DNA of 64,000 nt, taken from assembly GCF_030272615.1 (NCBI RefSeq), contig NC_081412.1:684084583-684148582 (forward strand), given 5' to 3'. The position numbers and the translations under genes were made by a program. Source of the DNA: Cryptomeria japonica. Lineage: Eukaryota > Streptophyta > Pinopsida > Cupressales > Cupressaceae. The notes below the pieces were generated by a model. The model saw nothing but the letters and a program-made list of their open reading frames with translations, ran no database searches and was not told the origin of the DNA. Shown here in pieces: positions 44,207-54,489 of this stretch; within the stretch, counting starts at the first letter, position 1; each line of letters begins with the position of its first letter.

Positions 44207-47200
44207 TCATCCTAGTAACGGGTTGGTTACAATCTGAAAAAGATCTGCTAAAACCAGATTCAGGCTCTCAAGAAACTTTTTGCTATCTTTTATTGCAGCC
44301 TCTGTCCTCTGAACTGTACCAGTGAGGTGTTGCATTTGCTCTGTAAGTCTTTTTTGTCCTTTAATCAAAGCATCATACATGTCTTTCCTTAAGGAGGTGA
44401 GGTAGTCCAATTTTGGACTTAGTCTCCATTTAAGATCTTTAGCCTTACCTTTTATTCTTTCTTTTTCTCTTTCCAATTTTAATAGTTCTTCCTTAAAATT
44501 TGTTATCTTCTGCTCAAAAACTGATAAATAATCAGATGAATTAATGAAATTGTCAGCTAGTTTATTTATTTCTTCCCATATCTTGTTGATCTTTTGGTCT
44601 ATATCATCTATCAAGAAGTTAGTTTTGCATGTATCCTTGTACAAAGTTTTGAATTCCTTCAATGTACTACATAGTTCCGGTAGAAGTCTGTCAAATTGGC
44701 TTGTACACTTCTTTATTTCTTCTTCAAGGAATTTGTGTTTTTCCTTCTCTAATCTCTCCTTGAATGCTTCCTCTTTTATTTGTTCAACTGTCACAGTGTT
44801 TTCAATAATATACTTAGACAAAGTGTCAAGTTGACTCAAAGAATCTTTATTATCTACATTATATTTTGGTGCTATCAACTTCAAAATTGGAATGGTATCA
44901 TCTATTGCCTTGTATGCTTGTGAGCTACAAGCTGTTATCTTTTTGATGGAATCCAAAAGAACTTCTATTACATTAGTTGATTTGAATTCTACATTTGAAG
45001 GGCCAACACTCTATATTCCATTGGTGGGAGCAATATCCTTGCTTGTGGTGACCTCTGGTAGGTCAATTTGTGTTTCCATTTCTTTAAGCAAAGGTTTGGA
45101 TTGCTCAGCTATTGTTGGTGGCACTGTCTCTATGTGAACCTATTGTTGTGATGGAGCTTGTTGCTCGACTTGTTTCTCTATCTGTTGCTCTGTGTTATCA
45201 TCTGTCGGTTTACCTTCTGTACTATCTATTACCGGTGGCTCACTAGCCATATCTATCTTTCTAGTTGTGTCCTTATCTACCACAATATTAACTTTTTGAG
45301 TGTCAATATCTACTGTGTATAGTGCCTCAGAGTTACGATTTGTGTCCTCTTGTGGTATATCCATACTCTCACTAGCCAGTTGATTGTCAGTAGTAACTAC
45401 TGGTGGATTATCTAGAGGCGGTGGGGATAGATTATCTATTATTTTTATGCTAGGTGGTCCACCAACCTTGCCTTTTCCCTTATCCTTATCCTTCTGATAT
45501 ACTTTGATAGGTTTAGGATTTCTATATTCTTCCTGCTTTTCCTTCTCTACAAGGAATATGTCCCATGCATTAGTAGTTTCTTCAGCTACCTCATTCACTC
45601 TACCAACCATAAGTGTTATATTTTGGTGTGAAGTTGAGAATACTGACCAGTTAGCCTCTGCAATTAGATCATCTATCTCCTTTGGTGAGTTAACAGGATA
45701 AACAACAAGTAGTTTTTCAACTTTTAATTTCTTATCAAGCTCTACAATAGCTTGCCTTCTAGCTTCAAGTCTCTTAAATAGTTCTGCTTGTAATTCATCT
45801 ACAACTTGCATTAGAAATTTCTTGTAAATGTCCAAATGTAGGATTACACTGTTTTCAACTTTTTCCTTATCATCAGCTGATAATGAATCATATAGTTTAT
45901 TGATGTTTTTCATCTTTCCATGCTCTATTATTTCATCTAGTAGTTTGTCAACTGGAGCTATGTTTTGTTGCATCACTTCTTGGGTGCTAACTTCTTCTTC
46001 TTTGGAGTTTTCTTCTTAGTCGGGGGCATTACTGCCTATTGTTTCTGACTGGTTCTTCTAGGAGAAGGTGTAGATACCAGTGAAGGTTCTCTTTTCCTCA
46101 TAACTCTTTTAAATGCAGCTGGCATATCACTTTCTAAAGAAGTTGCTACTGGTGAAAGGTGAGTTTCTGGTTGTAGTGCTTCTAACTCATCTTCAGTGAT
46201 ACCAGTTTGTTTAAGTACATCTTCTTTGATAGCCTTAGCTTGTCTAGATCCTCTTCTTACTATTGCTTCTACCTTCTTTACCCTTTTCTTAGATTGAACT
46301 TGATTCTCAATAGTCTCAGCACTGCCAAATACCTCTTCTTTAGGTTCCTTGGGTACTTCCAGAAGGGCTTTTGCATATGTTTCAATGATGTGGTCATCAG
46401 TTTCATAACTCATTTCAATAACCCAAATTGTTCTTGGGATAACTACCTCCATCCAAATCTCATCCTTCTTAATAACAAAGCATATTTCATCCTTATACTT
46501 ATTTACAATTTCCTATGATAATCTAACTCTAGTATTCATCTGGGCCTTTAATGCTTGAAAGTACTCATTTATATTCTTTTCTCTGTTTTCACCCATGTTA
46601 TTTAGTAAATCAGATAATTGTTTGCCTACTCGTATATCAAAACCAAGATTTTTGTTATTGATATCGGGCACCTATTTTGTTATGTGCAACATTAAATAGA
46701 CAAGTAGGTTTCCAAATCTAAATATCCCCTTTTTGTCTTTCTTAATCTTTCCAAGATTGTCAATCAGTTCATCCTTCAACCATTCACACACATCTATTTT
46801 TGCATTATCATTGATCATATCAGAGGCACTTTTTATGCATAGGCTAGACAGTCAATTTGATCTATTTGCATGTGTGGTTTTATAGCCTAAAATCATGCTA
46901 ATGAATCTGACATTGATGTCAGTTACATCATTCACTCTTAAAGATATTTTATCAGATGTTGTACTTGTTAGGTTGATCACTAGGTCATTTGAGACCTTCT
47001 TTGTTTTATCAGGTCTATTACCAATGGAGGGTAACCCTATCATAGATTTTACTGCCTCTCTAGTGATTTTGTGTACTGAGTCTAACCAGAAGAATGCACC
47101 ATGTACCCTACTTAAAACTATCCTTATAACTTCCTTAGGGAAATCCGGATTATTGAGAATTTCAGTGAATCCTAGGGTTTCAACTATTTTGTGTTCAGGT

Positions 47201-47460
47201 TTCACATTATCAAAATCATCACAAATTACAATCTTATACACATTCTCTATTTCCTCGTCACCTAATTCTTCTATGTGACAATGAATGTACATTCTAGGGT
47301 CTTGAACAAAAACTACTCCTTTGGGAATTTGAGAAAATGCACCAACATTATCATCATTCTTAGAAATTTTGGGAACTAACTGAAATACAGGTCTAGGGTG
47401 CTTGATTACTTCTACTAAAGTAGGGTTTGCTATGAATTCAGGAATAGATGAAGAAGCCAT
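44207..47460 (-). pseudogene. D second frame, about 1,085 codons, unrecognised
   Basis: Starts MASSSIPEFIANPTLVEV at 47460. About 350 residues look globular (HGAFFWLDSVHKITREAVKS, VNDVTDINVRFISMILGYKT). Then come a Lys/Arg-rich region (46300-46036) and a segment with LLDEIIEHGKMKNINKLYDS. A Pro/Thr/Glu-rich region with KDKDKGKGKVGG near 45480 follows, and a C-terminal Lys/Glu-rich coiled coil (44956-44207, ending TNPLLG). Lesions: stops at 46849, 46672, 46513, 46033, 45140 and 45011, and one frameshift near 46000; most stops are TAG. I recognise no family. It sits where pol would be. A relation to env-like third frames of some copia elements is possible but unproven. Confidence 0.7.
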
Positions 47461-47635
47461 GATTATAAATACCTTTATCTACCTTAGGAATGATTGCTTG
47501 CTGAAATGCTTCACTTCTTTGCTCGAAATGCCTTTGCTCAGGAATTTTCGTGCTCTTCAAATGTTTGAATGCTTGGTGAAATGAAAATGGAGCCAAAATA
47601 CTGATTTATAATGTTAATTTTGCCAACCACCACAT

Positions 47636-48766
47636 TTAGTGCTTGCCAGTTAAGTAATCACTTAACTTATCTGTCGGTGAAGGAGTATTCCTATCAACAT
47701 TCAATTCAGATTTCTTGATCCATTGTTTTGAGAATTCTTGCTTAACTTCTTCAACTCTTTCTTTTCCTTTCAAACTAGGACCTTTGTTATTTACCGGTGA
47801 GGACTTGCTTCTACAAAATTTTGCAATATGTCCAATCTTGTTATAGGCATAACAAGTCACATTGTTTTTCTGAATATATTTCCCATATCCTATGCTAGTT
47901 TGTGTTCTGCATTGATTAGATAGATGTCTAAATCTTCCACAAACATAACATCTTACATTCCTTCTATAATTTTCAGAATTATGACCAACTTTGTTGCATT
48001 TTGAACATTGACTGGTGGGTGTATTGGTGTTCTGATAATCTCTAGATGTACATTGATTTGCTCTATGACCATACTTGTTATAGTTAAAGCATTTGCCATT
48101 AAATTTATAAGCAGTATGTTGTCTTACTGGTTTGCCATGATCCTGTGTGTTTGCAGTACCGGAGCTTTCTCCAACTTCAAAGCCAAGTCCACAAGTGTCA
48201 CCATTAGGTTTTTGATTCTTCAACAAGTCACCAAGTTCTTCTGAGCTTTTCTTGAATTTCTCTTTGTGCTGATTTGTAGTATCTAGTTCTCTTTCTAAGA
48301 TTTCTTTCTGTCTCATAAGTTCATTTGAGTCATTATGTGTATGAATCAGATTTGTCTTCAACAAATCATTTTCATAGATAAGTCTTGTGTTCTCATTTGC
48401 AGCATCACTTAGTCTTCTAGTCAAATCTTCTTCATTCTTCTTTCTATCTTCAATTTCCTTACAAAATCTCATAGTCATATCCTGCATCTCATTCTTTGTT
48501 GTCATGTTTTCTTGTTTCAGCTTGTTTATCAGATCACTAAGAGTTTCCTTTTCATCATTCTCATTTTGTATCTTTTCACAAAGTTCTCTTTTCTCGTTTC
48601 TTGCAATGGTAAGATTTTCTTGAAGTGCTTGAATAATATCATGTGCAGCCTTTAGATCATCTTCAAGTTTGATATTTTTCAACTTTTTTGTATCATAGTC
48701 TGAGAGAGATGCTTCTAATTGCCTCATCAAGTTTTCCATCTCTACCAGTGTCAATATCTTCCTCAA
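47636..48766 (-). CDS. D truncated Gag: coiled coil plus four zinc knuckles (376 aa)
   Basis: Open from the first ATG at 48766 to a stop at 47636, about 30 bases inside the PBS. Residues 1-185 are a continuous charged coiled coil. Around 200 it has DTCGLGFEVGESSG, which matches the DTRGLGFEEGQSS of C3 Gag. Four CCHC-like knuckles follow: CFNYNKYGHRANQC, CSKCNKVGHNSENY, CYVCGRFRHLSNQC and CYAYNKIGHIAKFC. Only the third is a full CX2CX4HX4C; the others each miss one Cys. The N-terminal capsid (UBN2) part is absent, so it may bind RNA without forming a particle. Confidence 0.75.
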   Translation of the reverse strand: MRKILTLVEMENLMRQLEASLSDYDTKKLKNIKLEDDLKAAHDIIQALQENLTIARNEKRELCEKIQNENDEKETLSDLINKLKQENMTTKNEMQDMTMRFCKEIEDRKKNEEDLTRRLSDAANENTRLIYENDLLKTNLIHTHNDSNELMRQKEILERELDTTNQHKEKFKKSSEELGDLLKNQKPNGDTCGLGFEVGESSGTANTQDHGKPVRQHTAYKFNGKCFNYNKYGHRANQCTSRDYQNTNTPTSQCSKCNKVGHNSENYRRNVRCYVCGRFRHLSNQCRTQTSIGYGKYIQKNNVTCYAYNKIGHIAKFCRSKSSPVNNKGPSLKGKERVEEVKQEFSKQWIKKSELNVDRNTPSPTDKLSDYLTGKH

Positions 48767-48796
48767 GCTGTTAGGCTTCTAAAAATAGAGGACCAA

Positions 48797-48810
48797 GCTC
48801 TGATACCAAT
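48797..48810 (-). promoter_or_regulatory. D primer binding site (initiator Met-tRNA)
   Basis: The minus strand reads ATTGGTATCAGAGC directly inside the 5' LTR. Confidence 0.95.
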
Positions 48811-49616
48811 TGTTAGGATTCCCATAGATACTGAGAGGGGGGGGGGTGAATCAGTATCTAACCGGTAAAAAGATTTTCTAAACTTAAAACATGTAAAGCA
48901 TATTAATACTGTGTACCGGTATACAAGAAATAAGTCAATAAATAGAGATAATAGAAACCACATGAAAAAAACACCATAACACAGTAGTTTAACGAGGAAA
49001 CCCTGTGTGGGAAAAACCTCGGTGGGATTTGTGACCCACAATATTCACTTACTGGCCAATAAGAGAATATTACTGCTACAAGAGGGGCCTGCACATGCAG
49101 GAAGGCCAAGTGCCTAGAGATCACTACTCAATTACAAAATGGGAAGTCTCACTGACTTACAAAATGGATTTATAAATCCAATGTGTTGTACTGCTTTAAA
49201 ATAGCATCTACTATGCCAAATCCAGTACCGGTTTATAGCTCTGCTTCATACATAAACCCTTAACCTATATTTTGCATAATAGGTCTGCCTTATTTCACCT
49301 AATTACATTCCTCCGTCATTACCAAAATGTTCTACAATGATCTCTTATATATATGAGTCATTTTACAACTTGCCAAGCTGGCTTACAAAGATTTTACAAT
49401 AATTAACAAAATATATTATAAACAAAATTCTTGTCGGCTTCTGTGCTGGTATGCTTCCTTTCACTGCCGATGTCGGTGGTCTATGTGTTGATGTAAAGTC
49501 TGACCTTGCTAGTGCCGGTAGATTTCCTTGTCGGTGTCATAGGATTGTAAGGTTGCCATCAATGACAAAACCTTCAATCACCTACAATGTCTCATTGGAG
49601 TGTGCATTTGCCAACA
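48811..49616 (-). repeat. D 5' LTR
   Basis: 806 bp, high similarity to the 3' LTR with scattered substitutions and a longer G-run at 48837-48847. TATATATAAGAG (minus) is at about 49345-49354. Confidence 0.94.
49345..49354 (-). promoter_or_regulatory. Candidate TATA box of the D 5' LTR
   Basis: The minus strand reads ATATATAAGAGATC, about 265 bases from the U3 start; present also in the 3' LTR. Confidence 0.65.
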
Positions 49617-49621
49617 GTCTA

Positions 49622-50490
49622 TGATTGGTGAGATGAAATTTTTCTTAGGTTTGTAGATTACTCAGACTAACAAAGGCATTTTTATCTGTCAAACTAAATA
49701 TGCTAAGGAATTGTTAAAGAAATTTGGTATGGGAGATTCTAAACTGGTAAGTACACATATGGTTACAAGTGACAAATTGATAAGAAAAGATGCTTCTGCA
49801 CCGATAAATCCTACAAGATACAAATGTATGATTGGAGGTCTGCTTTATTTGACTCAGACTAGGGCTGACATTATGAATGTTGTTTGTATTGTTTCAAGAT
49901 TTCAGAGTGATCCTAGAGAAAATCATGAGACGGCGGTGAAAAGGAGTTTTAGATACTTGCAAGGTACATCAAAATATGGTTTGTGGTACCCTAAGGATGA
50001 TAACTTTACTTTATGTGCATATACAGATGTTGATTGGATTGGAGATGTTGATGACCGAAAAAGTAATTTCGGTGGAGCTTTCTTTCTTGGAAAGAAGTTG
50101 GTTTCATGGATCAACAAGAAACAATCATGTAATTCTTTATCTACTACTAAAGCTGAGTATGTTACTATTGCTACTAACTATACATAAGTTTTATGGATGA
50201 AGCGAATGTTGAAAGATACAAAGGTGGATTGTGATGCACGGTAGTTATTCACTGTGATAACTCTATTGTTATTGATATATCAAAGAATTCGGCATTTCAT
50301 TATAAGGCAAAGAAAATATCTATCAAGTTTAACATTTTGAAGGAGAAGGTGGAAGCAAATTAAGTTAGACTAGTTTATGTGAACACTAAAGAACAGATTA
50401 CAGATATTTTTAGTAAACCTTTATCCAAGGAATCATTTGAGTATCTGAGAGATAGATTGGGGGTTTTTGCCCCTCCGATAGAGATTTGAT
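49622..50490 (+). pseudogene. C2 reverse transcriptase-RNase H, C-terminal part
   Basis: Resumes after D in the RT thumb region: IGEMKFFLGL then TAG (about 49654), QTKYAKELLKKFGMGDSKLV, YKCMIGGLLYLTQTRADIM. RNase H: AYTDVDWIGDVDDRKS at about 50015, FLGKKLVSWINKKQSC, STTKAEYVTIATNYT then TAA (50185), and further downstream out-of-frame pieces to DIFSKPLSKE near 50410. The first RNase H Asp remains. It ends near GVFAPPIEI at about 50487. Confidence 0.88.
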
Positions 50491-50860
50491 TGATGAGATT
50501 TGGCATTAGTATGACATGCATTATCTGATATATTATTCATTTCGATACTAATGTGGGATGCTACTGCTCAAGGGGAGTAGTTAGCTTTGAGATTAGAGGC
50601 TTATGTTTTTGCTTTGATATTTTTGTCAAATTTTTGGCATTGATGTCAGAGGGGGAGAGATATTGATGTGAAAAAGATAAAGAAAGAAAATAATAAATGT
50701 CAAAAGGGGATAAATATTATTCAAAGGGAGAGATATTGATATTCAGAGCTATATGCAGGAGATTATTGGTTGTCTTCCATAGGGGGAGACTTTTTTGGCA
50801 TTTATTGGTACTTAGATGTTTTTCACATCTAGTGTTGCCATCAATGCCAAAGGGGGAGAT
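50491..50860 (+). promoter_or_regulatory. C2 3' non-coding region with purine-tract array and PPT
   Basis: Four PPT-like tracts lie here: CAGAGGGGGAGAGATATTGATG (about 50646), CAAAGGGAGAGATATTGAT (50719), CATAGGGGGAGACTT (50778) and CCAAAGGGGGAGAT (50847-50860). The last abuts the LTR and should be the functional primer. The upstream inverted-repeat arm GTTGCCATCAATGCC is at 50834-50848. Confidence 0.8.
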
Positions 50861-52063
50861 TGTTGGCCATTTGGTGGAATTGATTATGGGTTGCATTGAT
50901 TTTTTGTCATTGATGTCAACACTAGTTGTTTGGATGGTTTATCGACACCCTTCTAGTCATAGTAGGTTGAGTGGTTTATGGTTAACTTGGATCCGGTATG
51001 ATCCGATAGACTCTGATATAGTCTGGTGATGGAATTGGATTTTTCATGTTACTTATACTTATATTTGGTTAGTTGGTTTCAGTCTGGTGATTGCTTAGAA
51101 GATTGGTTTCTGGTTCCAGCGAGGGTTTCATCGATAGAGCTTCTCATGGAGATCTTTGATGAATTGTATAAGTGGTGTTGGTGCAATGTCTGATAGAGTT
51201 TCAGGATCCTATTGGTGATCATGTTTGATACTTGGCAGATTGGAGATCATTGTTGAAGGGTGTGGACCTATACTTGGTCCCGATTGATCTAGGTTATGGA
51301 GCAACTTTAATGTAACATGTGGACATGACCTATTGATTTATTTCTCGGATTTCTTATGTGTTGATATTACTTATTTGGTCTAAGGTCAACATGGATTGTA
51401 ATTATGTAATTGGTTTATTGTTTGGTGGCTAACCTGATTGTTTATGGTCGAGGGTTTGTATATATAGATATAAGATCTCATTGTAGATCATCATGGTTAA
51501 TGTAAGAGGTCATGGTGAATGTAATTTGTGAATAATGTAATATCATTCAGGTAGAGGAGTTGGTCGATCATTGAAGAATGAATTGGGTTTATGTAAGAGG
51601 ATTTAGTCCTCTGGTATTGAGCTTAACCGAAATTGTACTCTGGCATAGGAGATGCTATCTTTTGCAGTCCAACACTTCTCCAGATTGTAGTTTGGATTTA
51701 TATGTAGTCAGTGAGACTCCTTTTGTGATGAGTAGTGTGCTCTAGGCTATTGGCCTTCTTGCAAGTGTAGGCCCCTTCATTGTAATTCACATACTTAATG
51801 CAGAAGTATTATCTAACTGTGGGTAGTCTCCCACTGTGGTTTTTCCCTTTACCAGGTTTTCCATGTACAAATCTTAGTGCTGTGTGGATGGCTTTTATTC
51901 TATGATTAATATTTATTCTTAATTAGTTTAACTGCTATTTCAGTATTATTGTTTTGGGATTCGATATTAAAAGTTTAATTTTTAATCCTTTTGGTAAACT
52001 ATCACAACTGATTCATCCCCCCCCCCCTCTCAGTTGTCTTCTGATTATTTGAACTGTCTTACA
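50861..52063 (+). repeat. C2 3' LTR
   Basis: 1203 bp, starts TGTTGGCCATTTGG and ends GTCTTACA. It contains a TATATATAG at 51459, CCCACTGTGGTTTTTCCC near 51828, and TGATTCATCCCCCCCCCCCC at 52009, just before the end. C5 at 60956 is a second copy of this LTR family. Confidence 0.85.
51459..51467 (+). promoter_or_regulatory. Candidate TATA box of the C2 LTR
   Basis: TATATATAG in TTGTATATATAGATATAAG. The C5 copy reads TTGTATCTACAGATGTAAG here, so the box is lost in that copy. Confidence 0.55.
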
Positions 52064-53068
52064 ATAATATTTGGAGGTGACAAGGATATCTTGTGTAAAG
52101 AGTCTGCTGATCAGAGTTTAAGATGTCAATGCTTGGAGAGCTATCATATTTTCTTGGTTTGCAAATTTAACAACAAGATAAAGGAATATTTATCTCTCAA
52201 ACTGTATGCTAGATATATATTAAAGAAGTTTCAAATGGAAGGCAACAAACTAGTAAGTAATCCCATGGTGACCGGATACAAGTTGAGAAAGGTTGATGAG
52301 TCATCGGAAGTGGATCAGACCTTGTATAGATCCATGATTGGTAGTTTGTTATACCTTATTGCCTCAAGACCGAATATTGTGCAGGTAGTATGTATGGTGG
52401 CAAGATTTCAAGTTGCACCTAAACATTCACATGAGAATGTAGTTAGAAGAATCTTTAGGTACCTACAATGATCACTTAATTATGGCTTATGGTATTCAAA
52501 GAAAGGAGATTTCACTTTCTAGGCCTAAACTAATGCTAATTGGGCAGGTTGTATTGATGACCAGAAAAGCACAAGTGATGGTGCATTATTTTTAGGTGAC
52601 CAGTTAGTTTCATGGCACAACAAGAAGCAGGATCCAGTCTCCTTATCTACGGTCGAGGTAGAACATATTACTATTTCTACATGTTGTTCTCAGGTGTTAT
52701 GGATGAAGAAGACTCTCAAGGACATTCAGATAGAAATGTCTAACCTATTTCAATCCAGTGTGATGACTCAAGTGCAATCAACATTTCAAAGAATTCGGTT
52801 ATGCACTCAAGGACAAAGCATATTGCTATCAAACACCACTTTCTTAGAGAGAAGGTTGCAGAGCAAGAAGTGAAGGTAGAATATGTTCCTACAAGTGAAC
52901 AAGTTGTTGATATCTTCACAAAACCTCTACTGGTAAACACATTTGAATATTTAAGACATAAGTTAGGAGTTTTTTCACCAGCTTTATGCACTTAAATGTG
53001 TATGGAGATTTGTGGTTCAGGGGGAGTTCATAGCCATACATTTTTTACTCTTGGACCATATGTTGTAC
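52064..53068 (+). pseudogene. C4: reverse transcriptase-RNase H fragment
   Basis: Begins at IIFGGDKDILCKES, just after the active-site aspartates, because C2 inserted at that point and the left half is gone. Continues with LKKFQMEGNKLVSNPMVTGY, YRSMIGSLLYLIASRPNIVQ, then RNase H with ANWAGCIDDQKSTSDGALFL, and HIAIKHHFLREKV (52820), DIFTKPLLVNTFEYLRHKLG (52910). Closest relative in the window is C3. Several stops and frame changes. It ends at the LTR start 53069. Confidence 0.85.
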
Positions 53069-53487
53069 TTGTTGGCATATGAGTGGAGTTTTATGACATG
53101 ATGATAATGTATGTTGTCATTGATGTCAATATGCAAATGTGTGAACCAGTATAAAGAAGTTTGTGAACCGGTATACAAAAGTAAGTGAACCGGCAAGTGA
53201 ATCGGTATATAGAAGTTTATGAACCAGTATATGCAAAAGTTGGGAATCGGTATGAGGAGATGGAGTGAACCGGTATCAGGGTTTCACTAGGTATGACTTT
53301 TGGTTGGTAGTCTCAGCTTTGGGGTTTCTAGTTGATGCATTCCAAACTTGTGCGATGCAACTGATGACATCTTGTGATGATTTAACTAAGAAATGGAGAT
53401 GAGATCGATATGCCACATCAGCTTTGTGCGCGTGAAGGATTTCCTTGATGATCTTGTATGTGAAGATTGATTGTATCAAATTGTTGG
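53069..53487 (+). repeat. C4 3' LTR, left part
   Basis: Starts TGTTGGCATATGAG right after TGTTGTACT, aligning to the C3 LTR start. It contains GTCATTGATGTCAA (53116) and a cluster of degenerate GTGAACCGGTATA units at 53140-53285. The right boundary is where the E LTR begins. Confidence 0.65.
53140..53285. repeat. Degenerate GTGAACCGGTATA repeats
   Basis: Seven or so copies of GTGAACC(G/A)GTAT, spaced 16-33 bp, with AGAAGTTT between several. Similar ACCGGT words occur in the C3 LTR (12190-13080). Confidence 0.7.
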
Positions 53488-54489
53488 CATTACAATCTAT
53501 CTGCAATTTCACATCTAAAATGCTAGAGTAGATTCTTATTTGTTCAATACAATCTAGACATAGAACTAATCTTGTCTATCTGCTAGGCATCAATACTCTG
53601 TTATTCTAACAGGTCTTCAAGCTTCTGTGCTTGGTAATCACTATGTAGCATCCCTATGCATACACTTTCCTGCATACATTGTTTATCAATAGTTTCTTAT
53701 TTATAAACAATCTTCTAACCACTTAATCTCCTTGATCACATTTCCCATGATCAATCATAGCCATTAGATTTCAATCTTGTCTAGGTTCATTGTATCTTTC
53801 GATCTAAAAATGTTTTACCCCACCTTGGAACTTGTGCATTCACCTTGGAACTTGTGTTAGGGTAATGCGGTTCAATCTGAGCTATAGATCTTCTTGCTGA
53901 CTTTCCATTGCCTTAGATTCATTTAACAAACTTCTTTCATGGCTTGCCAATCATTGATCTGCTCCAGCTCATCAACTTCTTTCATTAAATATCACATGTA
54001 AACATTTAATGCATTTTGTTATAGCTTGGTTACAACTCAGTGAGTACTAAACTTCACTTAGTAGACATTCTGTCTTCATTAACTAACTGCGATAGCCTTA
54101 GGGTTTACTGACTAGGTTCCTTAGGGTTTATCGACTAGGTTCTTTGCTTGATAACATAGTATAGTATTAACCTTTACATTTTACAACATATGTATGATGT
54201 TAAAACAATCTAAAACATCAAGATCTCATCATTGTCTAAATCGGTAGTAGTTGCCCATTGAATAACTTATCCCCTTATTCATCATATTCTTTCATGTGTC
54301 TTTACTGACTTCTTTATAATCTTCATATCATATTTCTTAAGATATGGCAACATCATACTAAATTAGAAAATCAATTTCTTGACATCAATGACAAAATAAT
54401 AATATCAAGATAGTAAAACATCTTTAATCAGTTATGTCCATAATCATCAACAAACTTCTCAATATCCTTATAATGTAATATTGCCAACA
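53488..54489 (-). repeat. E 3' LTR, truncated
   Basis: About 1000 bp, similar to the right-hand 980 bp of the 5' LTR, ending CCAACA at 54489 next to the PPT. An 18-bp local duplication (CACCTTGGAACTTGTG twice near 53822-53857) is absent in the 5' LTR. Confidence 0.88.

Larger units (their letters stand above)
43180..49616 (-). mobile_element. D: non-autonomous copia-type element with a novel long frame
   Basis: LTRs 43180-43986 (807 bp) and 48811-49616 (806 bp) start TGTTAGGATT and end CCAACA. Exact TSD GTCTA lies at 43175-43179 and 49617-49621. Initiator-Met PBS and GGGGGAGAT-type PPT are present. Interior 4.8 kb encodes a truncated multi-knuckle Gag (47636-48766) and a second long frame (44207-47460) with no recognised domain; protease, integrase, RT and RNase H are all absent. 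It landed in the RT of C2. Confidence 0.93.
32346..52063 (+). mobile_element. C2: 5'-truncated copia element split by G2 and D
   Basis: Segments 32346-34206, 42058-43179 and 49622-52063 join into one copia element once G2 and D are removed at their exact TSDs. It starts abruptly within Gag, so 5' LTR, PBS and Gag N-terminus are absent. Protease, integrase, RT-RNase H, purine tracts and a 1203-bp 3' LTR follow. Protein motifs closely match C1. It inserted in the RT of C4, as C4 sequence resumes at 52064 within the FVDDIIFGG region. Confidence 0.88.

Noticed and set aside
53140-53285. Telomere- or centromere-type satellite
   Set aside because: Units are few, irregular and sit within an LTR that begins at 53069.
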